DNA from: Phycisphaeraceae bacterium
GTDB lineage: Bacteria > Planctomycetota > Phycisphaerae > Phycisphaerales > Phycisphaeraceae
DNA length: 12,816 bases
Reading direction: 5' to 3'
Assembly (NCBI GenBank): GCA_007119405.1
Contig: SKPT01000408.1
Span: 1 to 12,816, forward strand
The notes beneath the pieces were generated by a model, which did not search any database, was not told the DNA's origin, and saw nothing but the letters and a program-made list of their open reading frames with translations. Position 1 is the first letter of the stretch; each line of letters starts with the position of its first letter. The translations under genes were made by a program, and so were the position numbers. Of the stretch, positions 6,466 through 11,676 are shown piece after piece.

Positions 6466-7693
6466 CACGGTCCGCTCCGGTGGCGGCGGCAGGCGCCGGT
6501 TGGCTGGAGGATCGCGAGGCGCGGAAAAGCAGCACGGCCACGGCTGCGAGCAGGATCAGGCCGCCGCCAATGGCGCTGTTGCGCATGGACGCGGAGGAGC
6601 TGAGCTCGATTGGCTGGCCCGGTTGGCCGCCCCGGGCGAGGTTGGGCGTGATGCGCACGCGGGCGGTGGTGCCGTCGGCGACATCGCTGGCGGTGTAGAC
6701 GCGGATGCGCTGGCCCTGGTTGTCCATCGTCTGGCCAGGCTCGAAGCCCTCGATGGCGACGGTGCTGCCGTCGTCCGGGATGAAGAGCATGATGCGCTGC
6801 GTGTCGGCCGGGGCCGTCAGAGCCAACTCGGCGGCGTCGTTGCTGAGGGGCAGGTGGTAGCGGAAGCCGATCTCCGTGCGGCCGGGGATCAGCGGCCCGT
6901 GCAGGCTGAGCGCTTCGTCGCTGATGTCCATGGCCTGGGGCCCGCGAGCGAGCTGGGCGTGCCAGGCGCCGTCCGGCAGGGGCAGGACGAGCGTGGCGGG
7001 GGTGGCGGCGTTGTCGGCATCGGCAAGGCGACGCCAGGCGCGGTCGGCGGGATTCTCCAGCACCATCACCTCGTCGACGATCACGCCCTCGGGTGTGGGC
7101 TGAAGGTAGAGATGGCGCAGGTAGACGCGCCAGTCCGGTGCCTGGTCCGTCGTGTCGTAGACGTTGACGCGGACGATCTGGTCCGGCTGCTGGGCGCTCA
7201 TCATGGGCCCGACCGCGCGATATTCGACACCAGCGTGCTCGATGGTGACGACAGGCTGGACGATGCCGCGGAACTCGACGTCCTCGATCATGGCGATGCC
7301 ATGCTCGTCGAGCTGGGTCTGGATCTCGGCCTGGGGCGCGGGCGGCGCCTGGCCGTGGCCGTGGCCGTGACCCTGGAGCACGAGGGTGAGCTTCTCGCCG
7401 CCGATCGGTTCGCCGTCAGGGGTGCCCTGGACGGCGCGGACGACGACGGTGCCCTTGGCCGGGGCGTGCTGCTCGATGGGCGGGTGCCCCTGGGGCAGGC
7501 TCTGGCCACCGGCAGCGGGATTGGCGGCAGCGGGGGCGGCACCGGCACCGGGGGCGGGGGCGGCGCCGATCGCGGTCGCGGGCGGGGGCTCGCTGGGCAG
7601 TTCGCAGTTTTCGCAGGCCCGGGCCGGGCTGGTGAGGCTGGCCAGGCCGAGGGCGAGAGCGAGCATGGTGGCGATGACGCGGTGGTCAGGCAT
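6443..7693 (-). CDS. Unrecognised membrane-anchored protein in the ccm operon (CENC motif, His/Gly repeat)
   Basis: I do not recognise a named family. The 416-residue protein has a signal peptide (1-26, ending PARA), so the predicted mature protein begins Cys-Glu-Asn-Cys (Cys27, Cys30). The lipobox position has Arg at -2, so a lipoprotein is unlikely. Residues 33-78 are a Pro/Ala/Gly linker. Two beta-rich regions follow (about 81-195 and 196-350), resembling carboxypeptidase-regulatory or Ig-like sandwiches, with HGHGHG at 109-114 in the first. One transmembrane helix (about 375-391) and a short charged cytoplasmic tail end it. Most of the protein would be periplasmic. ATG at 7693 has GGAG seven bases upstream and overlaps ccmF by eight bases. 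It sits where a missing ccmG/H/I thiol-handling function might be expected, so an accessory role in apocytochrome or heme handling is an inference. It might instead be a metal-binding or unrelated protein. Confidence 0.85.
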   Translation of the reverse strand: MPDHRVIATMLALALGLASLTSPARACENCELPSEPPPATAIGAAPAPGAGAAPAAANPAAGGQSLPQGHPPIEQHAPAKGTVVVRAVQGTPDGEPIGGEKLTLVLQGHGHGHGQAPPAPQAEIQTQLDEHGIAMIEDVEFRGIVQPVVTIEHAGVEYRAVGPMMSAQQPDQIVRVNVYDTTDQAPDWRVYLRHLYLQPTPEGVIVDEVMVLENPADRAWRRLADADNAATPATLVLPLPDGAWHAQLARGPQAMDISDEALSLHGPLIPGRTEIGFRYHLPLSNDAAELALTAPADTQRIMLFIPDDGSTVAIEGFEPGQTMDNQGQRIRVYTASDVADGTTARVRITPNLARGGQPGQPIELSSSASMRNSAIGGGLILLAAVAVLLFRASRSSSQPAPAAATGADRDDESAHP

Positions 7694-9689
7694 GGGAAGG
7701 CTCCGCGATGGGGGGTGCGGTTGGTGTGCTCGTGGCCGCGGGTGCGGGCACGGCCTTGGCGACAGTGACGGTTCTTGGCCAGGGCAGCCAGGCGAAGACG
7801 AAGCCCAGGGCGCATACGATGCCGCCGATCCAGATCCAGAGCACGAGGGGGTTGACGGTGACGCGGAAGCTGGCGACCTGCCCGCCTTCGTCCCAGCCGG
7901 CGAGGGTGATGTACAGGTCTTCGTCCAGGCGCGTGCGCAGGGCGATCTTGGCGTGGGTCTTGTCGGACTTGTCGTAGAAGCGCAACTGCGGGTGCAGGGT
8001 GAAGCGCTGGTCGCCACGGGCGACGTCCATGTGGGCCTGCACGGCCGTGTGGTTGGGCCCACGGTCCTGGTGCAGGTGGCGATACGTCAGGGTGTAGTCG
8101 GCGACGGTCGTCGTCTCGCCGGGGCGGAGCTGCACGGTTTCGCTGGTGTTGAAGACGCTCGAGCCGACGATGCCGATGGCCATGAGGATGACGCCGACGT
8201 GGGCGAGCATGCCGCCGTAGCGGCTGCGCTGGGCGACGAGCACCTGCGACATGGGCCGCGGCGTTGGCTGCGTCTGCTCGGTGCGGTAGCGGCCGGCCAG
8301 GTCCAGGGCGAGCGCGGCGAAGGCGAAGCCGGCGATCGCGGCGACGGCGATCGACCAGAGGCTGACCCAGCCCAGGATGACGACGATGACGGCCGCGACC
8401 GCGGCGGCGATCACCGGCACGTGGATGCGGCGCAGCAGGTTTTCCCAGCCGCGCGGCCCGGCCTTGAGCAGCGGGGCGATCGCCATCAGCCCCACCAGCA
8501 CCAGCATCAGCGGCGCGACGACGGTGTTGTAGAACGGCTGATCGACGGTGATCGGCTCGGCGGCGAACGGGGCGCTGAGGATCGGAAAGATCGTGCCGAT
8601 ACCTGTCGCCAGCGTCATGATCACCAGCAGTGTGACGACGACGAGAAACACCTTGCCCCGCAGATCCAGAGTCTGGATCGTGGGTTTGAGCGTATCGCGG
8701 CGCCAGAAGATGAGCGCGGCGCCCGCGGCCAGGCTGGCAAGCAGAAAGCTGAGGAAAAACGTGCCCACGTTCGACTGGCCGAAGGCGTGCACGGACTGGA
8801 CGACGCCGCTGCGCGTCAGGTAGGTGGCGAAGATGCACAGGACGAAGGACCAGGTGATCAGCCAGGCGTTCCACTGGCGGAACTGGCCGCGGGAGCGCTG
8901 CATGATGACGGTGTGCAGCACGGCCGTGCCGGTGAGCCAGGGCAGCAGCGAGGCGTTCTCAACCGGGTCCCACGCCCAGTAGCCGCCCCAGCCCAGCTCC
9001 ATGTAAGCCCATTGCCCGCCAACGACGATGCCGGCACCGAGCAGCAGCCAGGAAAAGAGCAGCCAGCGTCGGGTCGAGGCGATCCACTGTTGATCGCGTC
9101 GGCCGGCGACCAGGGCGCCGATGAGCAGGGCGAAGGGGATGGTGTAGCCGGCGTAGCCGATGAACGTCAGCGGCGGGTGCACGAGCATGCTCGGGTGCTG
9201 GAGCATGGGGTTCAGGCCGTTGCCGTCGGCAAGCGTCACCGAGAGCGTGGTGAACGGGTCGGCGGCGAAGATCATCAGGGCCGCGAAGAAGCCCATGATG
9301 ACGGCGAGCGTGCCGAGCACGGCCGCGGGCTCGACGCCCTTGCCGCGGCGCAGCGGCCAGGCGGCGATGACGGTGATCAGCCCGAGCACCCATGCCCAGA
9401 AGAGGATGCTGCCTTCCTGCCCCGCCCAGAAGGCCGAAAGCTTGTAGCCCAGCGGCAGGGCGTGCTCGGTGTAGCTGGCGACGTAGGCGACGCTGAAGTC
9501 GCTGCGCCCCAGCAGCACCAGCAAGGCGAACGACGCCACCGTCAGGCAGGCGAAATGCCCCGTCAGCAGGCGCACGGCGGTCGTCAGCAGGTGCGGCCGA
9601 TTCAGCCGGGCCGAGGCGACGGCCGCGCAGACGGCGCCGACGGCGGTCAGAAACGCGAGCGTCAGTGCAAGGCTCCCAAGGGACGTCAT
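7686..9689 (-). CDS. ccmF: Cytochrome c heme lyase CcmF
   Basis: CcmF is the heme-ligation subunit of the Ccm system: it takes heme from CcmE and attaches it to the CxxCH cysteines of apocytochromes outside the membrane. The 667-residue length is typical. The tryptophan-rich motif WGGYWAWDPVENASLLPWL is at 234-252. The four histidines known to matter in this family appear at His171 (LVHPP), His259 (VLHT), His301 (SVHAFG) and His497 (MLAHVG). Many hydrophobic helices are visible, with a large soluble domain between the last two (about 515-620). The start at 9689 forms an ATGA overlap with ccmE and has GGAG eight bases upstream. No split or truncation is seen. Confidence 0.97.
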   Translation of the reverse strand: MTSLGSLALTLAFLTAVGAVCAAVASARLNRPHLLTTAVRLLTGHFACLTVASFALLVLLGRSDFSVAYVASYTEHALPLGYKLSAFWAGQEGSILFWAWVLGLITVIAAWPLRRGKGVEPAAVLGTLAVIMGFFAALMIFAADPFTTLSVTLADGNGLNPMLQHPSMLVHPPLTFIGYAGYTIPFALLIGALVAGRRDQQWIASTRRWLLFSWLLLGAGIVVGGQWAYMELGWGGYWAWDPVENASLLPWLTGTAVLHTVIMQRSRGQFRQWNAWLITWSFVLCIFATYLTRSGVVQSVHAFGQSNVGTFFLSFLLASLAAGAALIFWRRDTLKPTIQTLDLRGKVFLVVVTLLVIMTLATGIGTIFPILSAPFAAEPITVDQPFYNTVVAPLMLVLVGLMAIAPLLKAGPRGWENLLRRIHVPVIAAAVAAVIVVILGWVSLWSIAVAAIAGFAFAALALDLAGRYRTEQTQPTPRPMSQVLVAQRSRYGGMLAHVGVILMAIGIVGSSVFNTSETVQLRPGETTTVADYTLTYRHLHQDRGPNHTAVQAHMDVARGDQRFTLHPQLRFYDKSDKTHAKIALRTRLDEDLYITLAGWDEGGQVASFRVTVNPLVLWIWIGGIVCALGFVFAWLPWPRTVTVAKAVPAPAATSTPTAPPIAEPSHA

Positions 9690-10126
9690 GGCAGCGGCTC
9701 CGTCGGCAGGTCGGACCAGTCGTGGGCCGGCTGAGCGTGCTCGTCCGACTCATACTTGCTTGCGCACTTGGTCATGAGCACATCGGCCTGGAAGACGCCG
9801 GCGTCGTCGAGCTGGCCTTCGACCACGGCCTCGACGCTGGCGTGGAACATGGGCGGGACGACGCCGCGATACTCCACGGGCAGGCGGGCGGTGTCGCCGA
9901 GCAGATCGAAGCGGGCGACGAGGTGGGCCGGCCGGCTGTCGAGGTTGTCCTCGGCGACCAGGCCGGCAATGCGGACGCGCTGGTCGTGGAGGCTGGTGCG
10001 TTCGACGAAGGCGTCGACCTCGAGCAGGTAGACCCAGCCGCGCTGGACGCCGACGTAGCCGAGCATGCTCATCGCGCCGAAGATGGCGGCCGAGGCCAGG
10101 ACGAGCTTGATGCTGCGATGCTGCAT
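9686..10126 (-). CDS. ccmE: Heme chaperone CcmE, cysteine (CxxxY) type
   Basis: CcmE is the membrane-anchored periplasmic heme chaperone between CcmC and CcmF. The 146-residue protein has one N-terminal anchor helix (about 8-27), then an OB-fold beta barrel with VRIAGLV at 51-57 and RFDLLGDTARLPVEYRG at 72-88. The heme-binding site is MTKCASKYESDE: Cys121 and Tyr125 stand where classical CcmE has HxxxY. The CxxxY form is known from sulfate reducers and archaea and is called System I*, which commonly lacks CcmH and CcmG. ATG at 10126 has GGAG eight bases upstream. It is the first gene of the operon, facing a divergent intergenic region. Its stop overlaps ccmF. Confidence 0.95.
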   Translation of the reverse strand: MQHRSIKLVLASAAIFGAMSMLGYVGVQRGWVYLLEVDAFVERTSLHDQRVRIAGLVAEDNLDSRPAHLVARFDLLGDTARLPVEYRGVVPPMFHASVEAVVEGQLDDAGVFQADVLMTKCASKYESDEHAQPAHDWSDLPTEPLP

Positions 10127-10148
10127 GGATAAATCTCCGTGTCCCTGC

Positions 10149-10177
10149 CTATCACAAACGCGATGCCAGATGCACAA
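10149..10177 (-). promoter_or_regulatory. Weak candidate promoter for the ccmE-led operon
   Basis: On the minus strand TTGTGC (10177-10172) and TGATAG (10154-10149) are separated by 17 bases in a locally AT-richer stretch, with the ccmE Shine-Dalgarno just downstream. Both boxes match the sigma-70 consensus poorly, so this is only the best placed candidate. Confidence 0.22.
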
Positions 10178-10282
10178 GCAAGCGGTCGCGCCGCGAATGC
10201 GGGCTCTGAGGCGTCGCAGGGGCGTTGGCGCTGCTCGCATGAGCTGCGGTGGTCCCACGATCGGGCCGGTTCGGTGGTGGGC

Positions 10283-10334
10283 TTCCCAGAGTTGGGAATG
10301 GCCTGGGCCCGGGCGTTTCCAGCCGGTGGGAATG
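10283..10334. promoter_or_regulatory. Two related dyads, possible tandem operator sites
   Basis: TTCCCA-GAGT-TGGGAA is a perfect 6-bp dyad at 10283-10298. A looser copy, TTTCCA-GCCGG-TGGGAA, follows at 10316-10332. Both run into TGGGAATG, repeated directly 34 bases apart (10293-10300 and 10327-10334). The spacing is about three helical turns, which suits a regulator binding both, but no binding protein is known. Confidence 0.35.
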
Positions 10335-10355
10335 CGGCGAAGCGTGGTCTCCCAT

Positions 10356-10371
10356 CGCCGCCATGGCGGCG
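10356..10371. repeat. Perfect 16-base GC palindrome
   Basis: CGCCGCCATGGCGGCG reads the same on both strands. It could form a cruciform or hairpin, or be a binding site. In DNA this GC-rich a chance origin is quite possible. Confidence 0.4.
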
Positions 10372-10436
10372 GCGGGGCGGGGGCGTGAAAGCGGCGATTG
10401 CCGACGATGCGGGGCCCTGGCGGACGTCGTCGGGGG

Positions 10437-10466
10437 TTGGTATTGCCCTTGCATTGATGGTGTAGT
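10437..10466 (+). promoter_or_regulatory. Candidate promoter for the tetraheme cytochrome
   Basis: TTGGTA (10437-10442) and TGTAGT (10461-10466) are 18 bases apart, matching the sigma-70 boxes at 4 of 6 positions each, in one of the few less GC-rich patches of the intergenic region. Transcription from here would give a leader of about 190 bases. Confidence 0.3.
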
Positions 10467-10567
10467 GACGCCTTGCGCCGCTGCGGGCGTTGCCGTTGCC
10501 CGTCCTGCGAAGGGGGCCGTTGATGAGACGCTGGTCGTCGAACCGTGTGCGGGGGCCGCCTGGATAA

Positions 10568-10639
10568 GCCTTGGGCCAAGGCCGCCGTCAATCCTCGGCT
10601 CATCGTGTGGCGTGAGCCGACGCGGAGGTCAGCCGCGTC
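10568..10639 (+). promoter_or_regulatory. Hairpin-rich leader before the cytochrome gene
   Basis: Three consecutive stems are visible: GCCTTGG/CCAAGGC at 10568-10582 (one-base centre, so better read as a DNA dyad), TCGGCTCA/TGAGCCGA at 10595-10620 (10-base loop), and GACGCGG/CCGCGTC at 10619-10639 (7-base loop). The last two share bases 10619-10620, so they can compete at their junction. This could be a regulatory leader, but I recognise no riboswitch class. Confidence 0.35.
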
Positions 10640-10664
10640 CCCCTGCCACGTTGGAGCTAATCGC

Positions 10665-11264
10665 ATGAGATATGCAAGACTCACCGCCCATCTGGCCCTG
10701 GCGGCGGCCGTCGTCGGGCTGGTGTGGTTGGGCACACAGGGGCCGGTGGTTTCCGCCTCGCCCCACTCGGATCGCGGCTGTGACAGTTGTCACGTGCCGC
10801 ACAACGCCTACGACGAAGCGAACTTCCCCGGCGAGCGGTCGGTGCCGCTGTGGAACCCGATCCGCTACGACGCCGAGCTGACGTACAACTACGACACCGA
10901 CGGGATGCTGGCCGACGACGTCGGCCCGATCGCCGGCGCCACCATGTTGTGCATGTCCTGCCACGATGGCGGGGTTGGCCCGGTCGACGACATCCACCTG
11001 GAAGACTCGCACCCGGTGTCGTTCACCTACGACACGAGCCTGTACACGGCCGCAGAAGGAGCCCTGGTGGACCCGGCGACGCTGGAGCGCGGCGTGTTGA
11101 GCGTCGGGCCCAGCGGCAACCGCGACCAGTTGCAGTGCACGTCCTGCCATGAGGTGCACGCCGGATTCGCCCAGGCGCCCTACCTGCGGTGGACGTACAC
11201 CGGCGAAGGGCAGTTCTCGAATCCGACCAGCTCCGACTTCTGCCGCAACTGTCACGTCAAGTGA
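10665..11264 (+). CDS. Secreted tetraheme cytochrome c, OmcE-like
   Basis: A 199-residue exported cytochrome. The signal peptide spans 1-31 (hydrophobic core LALAAAVVGLVWLG, cleavage VSA|SPH). Four heme sites are present: CDSCH (39-43), CMSCH (96-100), CTSCH (158-162) and CRNCH (193-197). Five other histidines in the mature protein (34, 46, 111, 116, 165) could be distal ligands. The pattern CHVPHN, PLWN, CMSCHDG, HPVSFTYD, CTSCHEVH, then an LR-type strand and a terminal CRNCHVK resembles, from memory, the OmcE-like tetraheme cytochromes that polymerise into nanowires, where an N-terminal histidine of one subunit binds heme in the next. Here His34 is the third mature residue. ATG at 10665 has GGAG eight bases upstream; an earlier in-frame start at 10545 would bury the signal peptide. 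It would be matured by the divergent ccm operon. A simple periplasmic electron carrier is the alternative. Confidence 0.92.
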   Translation: MRYARLTAHLALAAAVVGLVWLGTQGPVVSASPHSDRGCDSCHVPHNAYDEANFPGERSVPLWNPIRYDAELTYNYDTDGMLADDVGPIAGATMLCMSCHDGGVGPVDDIHLEDSHPVSFTYDTSLYTAAEGALVDPATLERGVLSVGPSGNRDQLQCTSCHEVHAGFAQAPYLRWTYTGEGQFSNPTSSDFCRNCHVK

Positions 11265-11469
11265 CCGGCGAAGCTCGGTGCTGAGCATGGACGGGCATCA
11301 GCCAGCGTTCCGCCACCGCGGGGCGCTGGCGTTGTTTCCGGGCGGGTCCACGGGGCGGGGACGGGGGCAGGCGGGCGCGTCGATCATCTCGCGCCCGGCG
11401 AGCCGGCGACGTTTCCCGGTTCCCCCGATAGGGACGGCCTCGAACTCGTCAGCGCTCAACGCGAGGCGC

Positions 11470-11501
11470 ACTGACAAGCTCCGCGGACTCCGCTTGTCAG
11501 T
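11470..11501. repeat. Short inverted repeat (10-bp arms)
   Basis: ACTGACAAGC (11470-11479) and its complement GCTTGTCAGT (11492-11501) flank a 12-base loop containing CCGCGG. It abuts the left direct repeat of the larger element. It has the look of a dispersed intergenic palindrome and might also terminate transcription of the cytochrome gene. Confidence 0.6.
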
Positions 11502-11660
11502 GGCACCCAACGCGTGAACTATTCGGCGGCGGCGCTAATGTAGGGTGGGTAGAGCGAAGCGAAACCCACCACGATGCTTGTAGGTCCAAGGCAAGACTGG
11601 TGGGTTTCGCTTCGCTCTACCCACCCTACATCAATAGTTCACGGCGTTGAGTGGCACCCA
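11499..11660. repeat. Composite palindromic element (MITE/REP-like) with a 34-bp-arm hairpin
   Basis: The core is a perfect inverted repeat of 34-bp arms (11538-11571 and 11598-11631) around a 26-base spacer. Each arm carries TAGGGTGGGTAGAGCGAAGC and then GAAACCCACC, a sequence type I recall as a widespread dispersed bacterial repeat. Outside it lies a second inverted repeat: CAACGCGTGAACTATT (11508-11523) against AATAGTTCACGGCGTTG (11633-11649), differing by one inserted base. Outside that, AGTGGCACCCA occurs directly at 11499-11509 and 11650-11660, as a target duplication or part of a host repeat might. There is no transposase, so it would be moved in trans. The hairpin could end both convergent transcripts. 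Confidence 0.75.
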
Positions 11661-11676
11661 CGCGGTGCGACCGAAA

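Larger units (their letters stand above)
10127..10664. other. Divergent intergenic region between ccmE and the tetraheme cytochrome gene
   Basis: These 538 bases contain no gene I can support. Open frames crossing it lack recognisable protein character. It must hold promoters for the leftward heme/ccm operon and for the rightward cytochrome. Visible structure includes two related dyads near 10283-10334, a 16-base perfect palindrome at 10356-10371, and three hairpins just before the cytochrome start. I looked for c-di-GMP (GEMM) and cobalamin riboswitch consensus sequences by eye and did not find them. Confidence 0.7.
11265..11676. other. Convergent intergenic region with dispersed repeats
   Basis: These 412 bases separate the ends of the cytochrome gene (plus) and the beta-propeller gene (minus). 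No convincing gene is seen; a 70-codon minus frame at 11298-11510 looks like repeat and linker sequence. The right part (11470-11660) is a composite of inverted and direct repeats. The first 200 bases show nothing clear beyond a weak 4-bp hairpin at 11273-11286. No U-tract terminator is visible. Confidence 0.7.

Noticed and set aside
7604..7630. Lipoprotein signal for the unknown ccm-operon protein
   Set aside because: The residues before Cys27 are A-R-A; Arg at -2 and no Leu-type residue at -3 do not fit a lipobox, while ARA fits signal peptidase I.
104..9734. Long plus-strand open frames opposite the operon (for example 104-1816, 2868-4205, 6164-7768, 7386-9734)
   Set aside because: They mirror strongly coding minus-strand genes in very GC-rich DNA, have Gly/Ala/Val/Asp-heavy low-complexity translations, and show no domain or membrane pattern.
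10437..10664. GEMM (c-di-GMP) or cobalamin riboswitch before the cytochrome
   Set aside because: The conserved internal sequences of these classes were not found by eye; only generic hairpins are present.
10139..10668. Possible small genes on the plus strand in the divergent region
   Set aside because: Translations are Trp/Arg/Gly-rich with no family resemblance and they cross hairpins and candidate promoters.
10629..11288. 219-codon minus-strand frame opposite the cytochrome
   Set aside because: The plus strand here has a signal peptide, four CxxCH motifs and a Shine-Dalgarno; the antisense frame has none of these.
11298..11510. 70-codon minus-strand frame in the convergent intergenic region
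   Set aside because: No Shine-Dalgarno or recognisable protein character, and its start overlaps the 11470-11501 inverted repeat.
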